NCBI RefSeq assembly: GCF_023065955.2
Contig: NW_026622874.1
Location: forward strand, 82,048,917-82,112,916
DNA from: Ursus arctos
Lineage: Eukaryota > Chordata > Mammalia > Carnivora > Ursidae
DNA: 64,000 nucleotides
Reading direction: 5' to 3'
A program made the translations under genes and the position numbers. Every line of letters starts with the position of its first letter. Position 1 is the stretch's first letter. Below, piece after piece: positions 36,901 to 51,900 of the stretch. The notes under the pieces are model-generated. The model ran no database searches. It worked only from the letters and a program-made list of their open reading frames with translations, and was not told where the DNA came from.

Positions 36901-39900
36901 CAAATGAATATATCCAGAGCTGAGTATTGAGGTACGAAGCGGGGAGCCGTGAATCCAAGCACATATACCAGAAGATAAACGGAAGGGGGAGGGAGCCTCC
37001 ACGTTCGGGCACTGGGAAGCAGTAGCCACCTACACAGGGGAGCGGGCGGACTCGTGGACCGGCATCCGCAGAGAGCAGAATGAGACCTTGAGCTGAGGAA
37101 CATACATGACCAGACTGAAAATCAGAGCTCCGGAGTGCGCAAACCACATTGAAACGGAGCTCCGGAGCACGGAGGGGTGGCTGGCGGTGTTAGAAACACA
37201 AAGGACAGAGACGTGCTGGCCTTGGAAGTGAGGGCTGGAACGCCGGCTGTGGGGTGCGCATCCTGGGATGCTGCAGGGTTTAGCAGCACCAACAGAAACA
37301 GAGTTAAAGTCTCCAGAAGACCCCAGTGGAGAGTGGTCTGGGATCCCTCTGTTCTGAGACAGAGGCTGAAATTCGGCTACTGCTGCTCTGACTCTCAGAA
37401 GACACAGAGCAAACTGCCAGGGAAAGCCGCCAGAGAACAAAAGCCTGGAAATACCGGCTCACAGTGTGCCCATCCCCATCCCCTCTCACAGGGTACACAG
37501 AGACATTACCCAAACAGGGTTGCCTGAGTATCGGTGGGGCAGGCCCCTCCCCCAGAAGGCAGGCTGAAAAATCAAGAAGCCCACATCCCTAAGGTCCCTA
37601 TAAAACAAGTGCACACTGCCTGGGTCCTGGCAATAATTTGGGCTCTGGGCAACCCCACAACCTCTCCTCATCAGAATGACGAGAAGGAGAAATCCCCCCC
37701 AGCAAAGAAAATGTGGCCTCTGCCACAGAACTGATGGATATGGATATAACCAAATTCTCAGAAACGGAGTTCAGATTAACAATGGTCAAGATGATGTGTA
37801 GCCTTGAAAAAACTACTAATGAAAATATTAATGACAATATAGAATCTCTAAGGGCAGAAATGAGAGTGAATCTGGCAGAAATTAAAAATGCTATGAATCA
37901 AATGCAGTCAAAACTAGATGCTCTGATGGCCAGGGTGAATGAGGCAGAAGGACGAATTGGCGAATTGACGGATGGGTTAGTAGAAGAGAAAGCTAAAATA
38001 GAAACTTGGCTCAAAAAAATCCAATCTCAAGAATGTAGGTTATGAGAGATACTGACTCAGTGAAACGTTCCAATGTCAGAATCATCGGCATCCCTGATGG
38101 GGTGGAGAAAAACAGAGGTCTAGAAGAGATATTTGAACAAATTGTAGCTGAAAAATTCCCTAATCTAGCAAAGGAAACAAGCATTCATGTCCAAGAGGCA
38201 GAGAGGATCCTTCCCAAGCTCAACCACGACAAAACTACGCCACGTCCCGTCATAGTGCAATTCGCAAATATTAGATCCAAGGATACTGTATTGAAAGCGG
38301 CCAGGGAAAAGAAATTTCTCATGTGCCAAGGCAAAGGTATCAGGATTACATCAGACCTGTCTACACAGACCTGGAATGAGAGAAAGGGTTGGGAGGCATT
38401 TTTAAAGCTCTTTCAGAGAAAAACATGCAGCCAAGGATCCTTTATCCAGCAAGGCTGTCATTCAGAATTGATGGAGAGATAAAGACCTTCCAGAATCGCC
38501 AGTCACAGACCAATTTTGTAACCACGAAACCAGCTCTACAGGAGATATTAAGGGGGGTTCTATAAAAGTAAAAAGGCCCCAAGAGTGATGCAGAACAGAA
38601 AGTCACAATCTGTGGAAACAAAGACTTTACTGGCAATATGGCATCATTAAAAACATACCTCTCAATAATCAGTCTCAATGTAAATGGCCTAAATGCTCCC
38701 ATAATATACCACAGGGTTCAGATTGGATAAAAAGACATGACCCATCCATTTGCTATCTACAAGAGACTCATTTTGACCTAAAAATACATCCAGACTGAAA
38801 GTAAAGGGACGGAATACCATCTTTCATGCCAATGGACCTCAAAAGAAAGCTGGGGTAGAAATTCTCATATCAGACAGATTGGATTTTAAACTCAAGACTA
38901 TAGTTAGAGATACAGAAAGGCACTATATTATTCTTAAAGGATGTATCCAACAAGGGGAATTGACAATTATAAATATCTATGCCCCCAACAGGGGAGCAGC
39001 AAGATACACAAGCCAACTCTTAACCAGAACAAAGAGACATATAGGTAATAATACATTAATAGTAGGGGACCTGAACACTCCACTATCAGCAATAGATTGA
39101 TCACCTAAGCAGAAAATCAACAAAGAAACAAGAGCTTTGAATACCATACTAGACGAGTTGGACCTCATATATATATATATATATATAGAACACTACACCC
39201 CAGAACCAAAGAATACTCATTCTATTCTAATGCCCATGGAACATTCTCAAGAATAGACCATGTTCTGGGTCACAAAATAGGTCTCAACCGATACCAAAAG
39301 ACTGAAATTATTCCCTGCATATTCTCAGACCACAATGCTTTGAAATTGGAACTCAACCACAAAGAAAAATTTGGAAGAAACAGACACTTGGAAACTAAGA
39401 ACCATCCTGTTCAAGAATGATTCAATAAACCAGGAAATCAAAAATCAATTTAAACAATTTATGGAGACCAACGAGAATGAAAACACAATGGTCCAAAATC
39501 TATGGGACACTGCAAAGGCAGTCCTAAGGGGAAAATACATAGCCATCCAAGCCTCACTCAAAAGAATAGAAAAATCTAAAATGCAGTTTTTATATTCTCA
39601 CCTCAAGAAGCTGGAACAGCAACAGAGGAACAGGCCTAATCCACGCACGAGAAAGCAGTTGATCAAGATTAGAGCAGGTATCAATGAGTTAGAAACCAGG
39701 AGCACAGTAGAGCAGATCAACAGAACTAGAAGCTGGTTCTTTGAAAGAACAAATAAAATTGACAAGCCACTGGCAAGACTTATCCAAAGGAATAGAGAAA
39801 GGACACAAATTAATAAAATTATGAATGAAAAGGGATAGGTCACAACCAACACCAATGAAATTGGAAGGATTATTAGAAAATTTTATCAACAGTTTTATGC

Positions 39901-42900
39901 CAATAAATTAACCAATCTGGAAGAGATGGAGGCCTTCGTGGAAACCTATAAACTACCAAGACTGAAACAGGAAGAAATTGATTTTTTAAACAGGCCAATT
40001 AATTATGAAGAGATTGAAACAGTGATAAAAAACCTTGCAAAAAACAAAACGCCAGGGCCTGACAGATTTCCCGGGGAATTCTACCAAACATTCAAAGAAG
40101 AAATAATACCTATTCTCCTAAAGCTATTTCAAAAAATAAAAACAGAAGGAAAGCTACCAAACTCATTCAATGAGGCCAATATTACCTTGATCCCCAAACC
40201 AGCCAAAGACCCCATCAAAAAGGAGAATTACAGACCAATTTCCCTGATGAATATGGACGCCAAAATTTTCAACAAGGTCCTTGCTAATAGAATCCAACAG
40301 TACATTAAAAGGATTATCCATCATGACCAAGTGGGATTAATCCCTGGGATGCAAGGGTGGTTCAACATTCCCAAACCTATCACTGTGATAGATTTTATCA
40401 AGAGAAAAGCCAAAAATCATATGATTCTCTCAATAGATGCAGAAAAAGCCTTTGACAAAATGCAGCATCCTTTCCTGATTAAAACCCTTCAGAGTGTAGG
40501 GATAGAGGGTACATTCCTCAATCTCATAAAAACCATCTATGAAAAGCCTACATCAAATATCATTCTCAATGGGGAAAAGCTGGAAGCCTTTCCCTTAAGA
40601 TCGGGAACGCGACAAGGATGCCCACTCTCGCCACTATTATTCAACATAGTACTAGAAGTCCTTGCAACAGCAATCAGACAACAAAAAGGGATCAAAGGTA
40701 TCCAAATCGGCAGAGAAGAAGTCAAACTGTCTCTCTTCACAGATGACATGATACTCTATATGGAAAACCCAGAAGAATCCACTCCCAACTATTAGAAGTT
40801 ATAGAGCAATTCAGTAATGTGGCAGGATACAAAATCAATGCTCAGAAATCAGTTGCATTTCTATACATGAACAATGACACTGAAGAAAGAGAAATTAGGG
40901 AATCCATCCCATTTACAATACCACCAAAAACCATATGTTACCTTGGAATTAACTTAACCAGAGATGTAAAGGATCTATATTCTAAAAACTACAAATCACT
41001 CTTGAAAGAAAGACATTGAAGAAGACACTAAAAGATGGAAAAATAATCCATGCTCATGGATCAGAAGATTTAACATAGTTAGAATATCCATGCTACCCAG
41101 AGCAATCTACACTTTCAATGCTGTCCCGATCAAAATACCAATGACATTTTCAAAGAACTGGAACAAATAGTCCTTAAATTTGTATGGAACCAGAAAAGGC
41201 CCCGAATCACCAAGGAACTGTTGAAAAGGAAAAACTAAGCTGGAGGCATCACAATGCCGGATTTCGAGCTGTACTACAAAGCTGTGATCACAAAGACAGG
41301 ATGGTACTGGCACTAAAACAGACACGTAAACCAATGGAACAGAACAGAGAACCCAGAAATGGACCCTCGGCTCTTTGGGCAACTAATCTTTGATAAAGCA
41401 GGAAAAAACATCCAGTGGAAAAAAGACAGTCTCTTTAATAAATGGTGCTGGGAAAATTGGACAGCTACATGCAAAAGAATGAATCTTGACCACTCTCTCA
41501 CACCATACACAAAGATAAACTCCAAATGGATGAAAGACCTCGATGTGAGACAGGAATCCATCAAAATCCTAGAGGAGAGCAGAGGCAGCAAACTCTACGA
41601 CATCAGCCACAGCAACCTTTTTCAGATTTTATTTATTTATTCGACAGAGATAGAGACAGCCAGCAAGAGAAGGAACACAAGCAGGGGGAGTGGGAGAGGA
41701 AGAAGCAGGCTCATAACAAATGAGCCTGATGTGGGGCTCGATCCCATAACCCCAGGATCACGCCCTGAGCTGAAGGCAGACGCTTAACCACTGTGCCACC
41801 CAGGCGCCCCCACAGCAACATTTTTCATGACACCTCTCCAAAGGAAAGAGAAACAAAAGATAAAATGAACTTGTGGGACTTCGTCAAGATAAAAAAAAAA
41901 AAGGAAACAGTCAAAAAAACTAAGAGGCAGCCCACAGAATGGGAGAATATATTTGCAAATGATGCTACAGATAAAAGACTGGTATCCAAGATCTACAAAG
42001 AACTTCTCAAACTCAATACACGAGAAACAAATAAACAAATCATAAAATGGGCAGAAGATATGAACAGACACTTTTCCAATGAGGACATACAAATGGCTAA
42101 CAGACACACGAAAAAATGTTCAAAATCATTAGCCATCAGGGAAATTCAAATCAAAACCACACTAAGATACCACCTTACGCCAGTTAGAATGGCAAAAATT
42201 GACAAGGCAAGAAACAACAATTGCTGGAGAGGATGTGGAGAAAGGGGATCCCTCCTACGTTGTTGGTGGGAATGCAAGTTGGTACAGCCACTCTGGAAAA
42301 CAGTGTGGAGGTCCCTTAAAAAGTTAAAAATTGAGCTACCCGATGACCTAGCCATTGTACTACTGGGTATTTACCCCAAAGATACAGACGTAGTGAAGAG
42401 AAGGGCCATATGCACCCCAATGTTCATAGCAGCATTGTCCACAATAGCTAAATCGTGGAAGGAGCCGAGATGCCCTTCAAAAGATGACTGGATTAAGAAG
42501 TTGTGGTCCATATATACAATGGAATATTACTCAGCTATCAGAAAGAACGAGTTCTCAACATTTGCTACAACATGGACAGCACTGGAGGAGATAATGCTAA
42601 GTGAAATAAGTCAAGCAGAGAAAGACAACTATCATATGATTTCTCTCATCTATGGAACATAAGAACTAGGAGGATCGGTAGGAGAAGAAATGGATAAAGA
42701 AAGGGGGAGTAATCAGAAGGGGGAATGAAGCATGAGAGACTATCGACTCTGAGAAACAAACTGAAGGCTTCAGAGGGGAAGGGGTGGGGGAATGGGATAG
42801 ACCGGTGATGGGTAGTAAGGAGGGCACGTATTGCACAGTGCACTGGGTGTTATACGCAACTAATGAATCATTGAACTTTACGTCAAAAACCAGGGATATA

Positions 42901-45900
42901 GTATATGGTGACTAACATAATAAAAAAATATATTTTAATAAAAGAAATGGTCAAAATATTAAAATTAGAGTTTTTAAAGGAAAAAAAAGAATTATTCACC
43001 ACGATCAAGTGGGCTTTATTCTTGGGCTGCAGGGATGGTTCAATATTTGCAAATCAGTGAACATGATACACCACATTAATGAAAGAATAAGAACCATATG
43101 ATCCTCAGTAGATGCAGAAAAAGCATTTACCTTTTCAGGTTGTCTGGTATGATCAGTATGATTTCTGTTTCCTCTGTAGCTTGAACAGATATATAGCTGT
43201 CTGTCGTGTACAGGTTCTACCTTTTGTGCCGTCTCCTTTGTCTGAACAATTAGGTTGGTTCATATATTTCTACCACAAATAATATTACAACAAACTTGTG
43301 CATGTTTCCTTTATATTGTTGGAGGTGTATATTCCAAGTCTGTTCCTGGAAGTAGGATTGCTGAATCAAACCATAAATGCATATGTAGTTTTATTAAACA
43401 TTGCCCGATTCTCCATTATAGTTGTGCCATTTTGTATCCCACAACCAATGTATTAAAGTGCCTGTTTGTCTACAGCTTCAGTGACAGAGCATGTTGTTGA
43501 GCTTTTGATTTTTCCCGTGTGATGGGTAACACATCTCTGTAATTTAATTTGTATTTATTTCATTGTATGACATTGAGAAGCTTTTCATATATTTATGGGC
43601 CATTTGTATATCTTCTTTTTGTGAACTATCTATATTCTGAGAAAACTTTAGATGTTCTTATGATCAGAGAACTTATATTGTGCTTTCAGTCACTGTCATT
43701 TCCAAGTGTTCAGAATCACTGTGACGTCAGATGAGTCTTATATTTCAAACCATGTGTTTCCCCATTTGGACTTAACTTTTCTTTATTTTTAATATGTGCA
43801 TTTCAGTTTTATATGTTTTTAAGCATGATTTGTTTCCTATTGCTACTTCTAGGTAAAATATCATCTGCGTTTTGTTAGGATACAGAGATCTTTGATATGG
43901 CCAGACAGGCTGGGCTGGAAGACATCCTTACTCTTTCCTGTTCATCCCCCTGTAGGACCGAGGAATGCAGATTATGATGATGGAGGAAGTCCTGGTGAGC
44001 AAATCATTAAACATCCTTATTTTATTATCTCAATTGCATATTAACCTATACATATGGTTATATGTGTGTTTTATACATATATATATGTGTTTGTATATAT
44101 GTTCTTAACTTGTAATTTTTTAAATTGAATTTATATTTTATCAAAACTACTTTCAATCGTACACATTAGTTGTGGTTTAGTGTTTTGCTTTCCAAATACA
44201 GACACCTTCATTTGTCAGCATCACTTGCCTGTTTGTGTCTATATATAATTTTATTGAATTGATCTAAAAGTTTTAAAATTGTGGTAATTTTTAATTCAGA
44301 TTTTTATTTTGAAAATTATCTTACATGAAAACCCCTAAATGCGGAATTTGGATTTACCAACTATCTCGAGATTTTTATCTTTAGCAAATATTTAATAGAA
44401 GAAAAAAGCTATGCACATTCTAGCAGAAGGAACAAAAGTTGGAAATAACATAAAATCAGTAAAAGAATAGATGAACCTATTAGACAGTCATTAAAAATAA
44501 TCTTTACGAAGTCTACTAAGAAGGAATTTAAGCTTAAGGATTAAGCTGAATCTATACATGCATTTATTTAGTTAGTTAGTTGGAGATGGTGGGCATTATT
44601 CCAGGCAGTGGAAGTAAAATCATGAGCACATATAGGACAGGATGCCACATTCAGGGAACTACATGGCCTACATGGTTTGTTTGCTTTCTTTATTTATAGA
44701 GCTAGAATAGAGGGTGCATGTAAGGCTGTTAAAAATGAGGCTAGGCGGCAAAAAGGCCATTAAAGACCTGGTGTGTAGATGAAGGAGTATGAAATTTCTC
44801 CTGGAAGTTGTGAGAGACACAGTCCACATAGCAATATTTAGCATGAATAGGAGAAATGACTTAATATGGTAGTGAATGCTTATCTCCAAGTGATAATACT
44901 CATAGTTTATCTTTGTTTTTTGTTATATACTGTTGCTGAACAAATAAGACTGTGGCCTATGTTTCACAATTTATGTATTAATAATTTATATAAGTGATCA
45001 AGATATTTCAGAGAATGACTTTTTTCAGATGTTGGGATTTTATTTTGTCATTTCACTTCTCAACTTCAAGTGGCACATTACTTGAGAACTAGCAATATAT
45101 ACCCTTAGATCTCCTTAATACCTTGATATTTGGGGGAAAATGTTAGAGAAGGAAGGATGAAGGACTGAATGCTAGGTAAATAAAGGAGGACAAAGGTACA
45201 AAGACTAAGAAGGATTGGCAGGGAAATGAGTAGAAAATTAAGATGATCTTATCTATTACATGAATCAGGGGAGGAATGGGAAACTATGCTTAATTTTTCA
45301 GTTTTTTTTTTTTTTACCACAAATGAACTTTTGTGATATTTTAAAACTTAAAACAACAATCCCTCCATGGAACACAGTTTCAAGTAATCTAACACACATT
45401 TTATTTAAATATCTATTTAAAGATTTATATTTATTCAGGAGTTCCATGTATTTTCAGATATATTGTTGGTTCCAAATTTTGGAAGTATCTTTTTCCAACT
45501 TTTGATTTTACCTATGCTGTCCTTTATTGAAATAGCAGAAATCTTTTATTTGATGTAATGTAGCAATTTTTGGCCACATGGCCTTTTTCTGGGCCTTTGT
45601 TTAAGAAGTCCATCCCTACTTCTAAATTCAAAAATATTCTTCTGCTATTTCCTCTTTATGGTTTTTCCTTCTATGATTTGGTTGTTAATCCACGAGGAAG
45701 GAGTTCACATTTGTATGTAGTTTGTGTTAGGGATTCAGTATTGTTTTTTTACCACAGAAAGGAAAACAGTTTTCCCAAAACTGTTTAAAATAATATCCTA
45801 AAATTCTTTTTTCTTATTAGTCTGTCTACTCTTTTATTTTAAGATTTTTTATTTTTTTATTTATTTGAGAGAGATACAGCAACAGAGATAGAGAGAGCAC

Positions 45901-48900
45901 AAGTGGGGAGGAGAGAGAGAAGCAGACTCCCCACTGAGCAGGGAGCCCAACACAGGGTGCAATCCCAGGACCCTGGGATCGTGACCTGAGCCAAACACAG
46001 ATGCTTAACCAGTGGAACCACCCAGGTGGCCCTAGTCTTTCTACTCTTTTTTTCTTTTATGATATGTTAGTCACCATACAGTACGTCATTAGCTTTTGAT
46101 GTAGTGTTCCGTGATTCATTGTTTGCGTATAACACCCAGTGCTCCATGCAATACGTGCCCTCCTTAATACCCATCATCAGGCTAGCCCATCCCCCCACCC
46201 TCCCTCCCCTCTAAAACCCTCAGTTTGTTTCCTGGAGTCCATAGTCTCTCATAGTTCATCTCCCCCTCTGTCCCCCCTCTTCATTTTTCCCTTCCTTCTC
46301 CTAATGATCTCCCTGCTATTCCTTATGTTCCATAAATGAGTGAAACCATATGATAATTGTCTTTCTCTGCTTATTTCACTTAACATAATCTCCTCCAGTT
46401 CCATCCATGTTAATGCAAATTTTGGGTAATCATCCTTTCTGATGGTTGAGTAATATTCCATTGTGTATATGGACGACATCTTCTTTATCCATTCGTCTGT
46501 TGAAGGGCATCTCAGCTCCTTCCACAGTTTAGCTATTGTGGACAATGCTGCTATGAACATTGGGATGCGTATGGCCCTTCTTTTCACTACGTCTGTGTCT
46601 TTGGGGTAAATACCCAGTAGTGCAATTCCTTGGTCATAGGGTAGCTCTATTACTCTTAAACCAATATCGTATTACTATTACAGTGGTTTTGTGTACTGCA
46701 TCTTAATATCAACCGAGACTCCAAGAAAACTCAGATTAGGGAATTAGCAGATAAGAACTTGTTGTAAGGTGGCTATTATAACTATTCTCAGTCTTTGAAT
46801 TAAAGTAAGTGCACAATGAAAGAAGTGCTAAGTCTTAGCAGAGAATTAGAAACCATAAAAAAGGAATAAAACATGAAGTCTAGAATTGGAAAATACAGGA
46901 CAGATTTAATAGTGAAGATAACAGAAGAAAGAGTAAATGAACTTGCAACAATAAAATGTATTCAGTTTGAAAAACATAAAAATTGAATTTCATTGAACTG
47001 TGGGGCAATACCAAAAGTTCTAACATATGTGTAGTTAGAGTCCCTGATGGATAAAAGAGAAGAGGGCAGAAAAGAGAAGGTGTAGAAGAATGGCTGTAAG
47101 AGTCTTAAATGTGATTAAAGACAATAACCATCAAGTGGCTGGAGCAGATATACACATATCCGATAAAACAGATTTCAAGACAAAAGGTCAGTTGGTCAGG
47201 AAGATATAACAATTATAAATATATATGCATCTAATAACAGCTTCAAAATACATGAAGCAAAAATTGACAGAATTAAAGGGAGAATTGGGCAATACCACAG
47301 TTGTTGATGGAGATATTAATATCCTCTCAGCAGTTGACAGAGCATCTAAACAAAAAAATTGTAAAGAAGTAGATGATATGAAAAACATTTTCAGTTTCCC
47401 TGAATTGATTGACATTTGCAGAGCAATTACTCACCAGTGGTAGAATACACATTCTTTTTAAGTGCACATGGCATTTTCACCATGATAACTCTTATGTTGA
47501 GTTGTAAAATAAATCTCATTGAAGTTAAAAAGACTGAAATCATGTAGAGTTTGTTCTCTGATGACAGTGAAATTAGGGGCAGATAACAATGAGATAATTG
47601 GAAACATTAGATAATTAGAAAAATATTTGGATATTAAACAACCATTTCTGAATAACAACCATTGGACAGTAACAACCATTTCTTTGTGACTTCTTTCACA
47701 ATCAGAAAATATTTTAAATTGAATAATAAGGAAAGCTAACATGTTAAGATTTGGAGCAAAATTGGAGGAATATAGCTAAAGCCATGCTTAGAAAGAAGCT
47801 CATTGTTTTAAATGTTCATATTAGAGATGTACTGTATGGTGACTAACATAATATAATAAAAAAAACATTAAAATAAAAAAAAATAAATGTTCATATTAGA
47901 AAAATGGAGAAGTACAAAATTAATGATCAGAGTTCCAATTTTAGAAATCAATAAAAACAAATTAAACCCTAAGTTGCCTTTTCGTTGTATGGTTGACTTG
48001 GTTTCAGTGGAACAATTTTTCTTGAGGGCCATTCTGCATTACTCTGTAGAACTTATCTGTGATTCTGAGCCTCATTTCTCTATTTACATTTCCAAGTCTT
48101 CATGTCTCTAATATTTAATTAAATCTTCATTCTTTTTATAGGTATAGATTGCATTAGCAAGCCTACCATTGTCATTAAGTATATATAATTTTGGGAAGAT
48201 GTGAATCAGATTCAGCTGAAGAAGTATCCCTTACTTCTATGTCAAAACTCTGATATGTTTTCAGGGTAATTACATGCATTTAGCCTTGATACAGCAGTAA
48301 ATTTGGGTTCTGTAGGTGACAAACTATGACTTACTTGAATTGCTGTGTTATTTATGTGTCTGAGCAGTTCCTTAGTCTGTTTTATTTGACAGCGTTTGTT
48401 TTATCATGCAGGGTACATCAGAGAAGGGTTCCTGGCTGTACAGCATGCCTTAGATAAGGCCATCATGCTGTATCATGAGAGCATTGCTAGCCAAAAACTG
48501 TTCAGTAGTATCAGTATCTTTATACAGAGATTTCCACATCCAGCTTATTCTCATGATGGATTAATTTGGATCACTAGTTCCTTCCTCCCTTTGATGTTCA
48601 TACTCATGTTCTCTCCAACTGTACTTTCCATCATGCGATCCATTGTCTGGGAAAGGGAAAAAAGATTGAAGGTAATCCCAATTTCTTTGTTTGTTTCAAG
48701 TTTTTATTTAAATTCCAGTTAGTCAACATATAATATAATGTTAGTTTCAGGAGTAGAATTTAGAGATTCATCACTTACATACAACACCAGGTGCTCATCA
48801 CAAGTGTCCTCCTTAATCCCCATCACCCATTTAACCCATCCCCCCACCTACCACCCCTCCAGCAGCCCTCAGTTTGTTCTCTATAGTTAAGAGTCTGTTT

Positions 48901-51900
48901 TCTTGTTTTATATTTTCTGCTACTGGGATGTAACAACTACCCACCAATGATAAATATGTAGAAATAATCCAACTCTCCATAGAAAAGAGCCCCTCAGGCC
49001 TAAAAACATTTTTACAGAAACAGATGAACATAGGGGTGAAAAAAAGAGAGAGGCAAACCATTAAAGTGAATACTGATGCCACTTATCAGTTTTTCAAGCT
49101 GGCAGAATTTCAGAGAGAAACTTGTCTCTTGGGAGCAACAGGAAGAGAAAACCTGAAGGTGTGCAGGGAGACAAAAAGGGTCACTGGAGGAATTTAAAGT
49201 CTCTAATAACTAGAGTAACAGTGAACTTAGCTCCTGGCTAAATTAACATAAAACCCCACATCTTAGGCCTTCACCTTGATATCTATTACCCTCAATAACA
49301 TGTCTGGGTCTCAACAAAAAAATTATTAGGCACACCAAAAATTAAGAAAACACATAGTCCAAAGAGGCAAATCAGTCATCAGAACCAGACACAGATAAAA
49401 CACAGATGTTGAAAATATCAGACAAGGAAATTTAAATTACTATAACTAATAATTTAAAGGCTCTAAGGGAAAGGTAGATGTGTTCAGGATCCTCAAGACA
49501 GCCCCTAATTTCTGAAATTCTCTAGAAGGACTAGTGGGACTCGCATATAGTTAATGCTCACAGTTAGGAATTATTATAGTGGTGTAGTGTGTAAACATAG
49601 CTGGCTCAGAAGAGGATATGACACAGGCAAAGCCTGGAGGAATTTACCTGCTGGCTTCTTCTTTCAACCCCACAAGAGGTCACACAGAGCACACTCTTGC
49701 CTCAGCAATGAAAATCCAGCAGTATGTTTGTGATGTTCATGTCTAGGGAAGTCCATTAGAAATTTAGCATCCAAGGTTTTGATGGGGGCTGGTCATGTAG
49801 ACACCCTTTGCCTAGCATGTACCAAAATTCCACACTCCTAGACAGCAGGTATTCAGCATGAACCATAGTGTTTGTATCAACAGTTTTGGCACAGTCACCT
49901 ATCCTTATCATTTAGGGAAAGTTTTGTGTCAGTGTAGGGAATAGTTTACCAGCCAAGTTCCCATGTACCAGCCAAAGGCCAACTTATAAATATGCCTTTC
50001 TTTTTTTAATTAATTTATTTTTTAATTTAAATTCAATTAATTAACACATAGTGTATTATTAGTTTCAGAGGTAGAGTTTAGTGATTCATCGGTTGCATAT
50101 AACATGCAGTGCTCATTACATGCCTTTCTAAGAATAGTAGTCTCAGTCAGGCCTCCTTTGTTAATAACACTTTTCTGTACAGTAGGTAACATGCAAGATA
50201 AGATAGATAATGTTACCAGACAGATCAAAACTATAAGAAGTCAAATAGAATTTCTAGACATAAAAAACATGCTAACAAAAATGAAGACTGCTTTTGATGG
50301 GCTCATCACTAGACTTGAGGAAAGAATCATAGTGTTGAGTATGACAGTTGAAATTACACAAACTGAAATGCAAAGACAAAACACAATATAAAACCCAGAA
50401 TAAAACATTCAAGAAGCATAAGACAATATAAATGGTATAACATATACATAATTTAAATCCCAAAAAAGGAGATAAAAGAGCTGAAGAAATAATGGCAGAG
50501 AATTTTCCAAAATTAATGATAGACATCAAATCACAGGTCTAAGAAGCTCAGAGAACACAAAGCAGGAAAAGTACCATGCACACACAAACACATACATAAA
50601 CACACAAGCACAGAGATGCACACACGCAGAGTATATTCAAACTGTTGAAAATTAAAGACCAAAGAGAAAATCTTGAAAGCAGCCAGAGTGGGGATAAAGA
50701 TACGTTGTCTACAAGGAACAAGCATAAGACAGTTGGATTTAAAAAAAAAAAAAAAAAGACACACTTCTGTTATACTCCAGGAAGTAGAATATAATAGAAA
50801 GGGAACTTAATATTTTGAAGTTTAATTTTAGATGTTTTCCCATTTGGTCCATTACTAGGTGTAGTAATGAAGAAAGATCTCTGAACTCAGAAGAAGTATA
50901 TTTTAATGCCAGCACTGCCCTAACTGCATAATTTTGAACAGCACACTTTCTGAGCCTCGATTTTTCATATTCATAACATGGAGATGATATTAACTATTTA
51001 CATAGTTCTATAGGGAAATTTAAATAGAAAAATGTATGTAAGTCGTATGAATTGCTGATACATGTAATATTTGACTTGCGTTGACTTTCCTACAGGAGTA
51101 CCAGCTTATAATTGGACTTAAAAACTGGATCATCTGGGCTGCCTATTTCTTCACATTCTTCTTTTTTTATATCATTATTATCTCTATGATATGTGTTTTA
51201 TTCTCTGCCAAGGCAAGTGTCTATTTTTGTGCTATCCAGTAGAAATACCAGGAGTCACATATGTACTACTGGTTTTTTTAGTAGCCAGTAGAAATTTTTA
51301 AAACCAGAAAGAATGGGCAAAATTATGTTAATGATATTTTAAATTTAACCTAGTATGTATAAAATATTATTTGAATATGCAACCAATTCAAAAAGTAAGA
51401 GGTTTTTTACATTCTTTTTTTTACATTTTATTTATTTGAGAGAGAGAGAGCAAGAGAGAGAGAGCACGAGCATGGGGCAGGTGAGAGGGAATAGCAGACT
51501 CCCCACTGAGCGGGGAACCTGATACAGGGCTATATCTTCCAGGACCCCAGAATCATGACCTGACCTGAAGGCAGATTTTTAAAACGACTGAGCCACCCAG
51601 GCACCCCTACATTTTTTTGTACTGTCTTCCTACTCCTGTGTATGTTTTATATTTACAGCACATCTGAATTCATATATTTTATTTTCCTTAGAAATATTTG
51701 ATCTGTATTAGACACTGCCTTCATTTTTCAATTTAAATGAAGATACCTAAAATTAAATGAAGATAAAAATTTAGTTCCTCTGTCACACTAGCTACATTTT
51801 AAGTGCTCAATAGCTACATGTGTTTAATGGCTTCTGTGTTAGACATCTTAGTTCTAGTTGATTACAGCCTGCCGTAACTATCCTTTGGGAGGCAAAAAGT

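Larger units (their letters stand above)
36768..42945 (+). mobile_element. Near-full-length L1, inactive
   Basis: Begins AGTTAAGATGGCAGAGGAGTAGG, a typical L1 5' start. It has a roughly 0.9-kb 5' UTR (to about 37675), ORF1, ORF2, a 3' UTR and an A-rich tail ending near 42945. Excluding the nested SINE at 41625-41810 it is about 6 kb, the only copy here with a visible 5' end. Both ORFs are disrupted. The target duplication is not certain; AAAGAAAT occurs at both edges. Confidence 0.93.
34417..43852 (+). other. ABCA intron 3 (9.4 kb)
   Basis: Contains a MIR-like piece and, at 36768-42945, the longest L1 of the window. 34630-35470 shows nothing I recognise. Confidence 0.7.
43995..48411 (+). other. 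ABCA intron 4 (4.4 kb)
   Basis: 44050-45490 shows no gene; a TA/TG-rich patch is near 44040-44100. Old antisense L1 text lies at about 45500-45830. Named inserts are listed separately. Confidence 0.6.

Noticed and set aside
42965..43140. Possible small gene
   Set aside because: It is a fragment of old L1 ORF2 (palm region).
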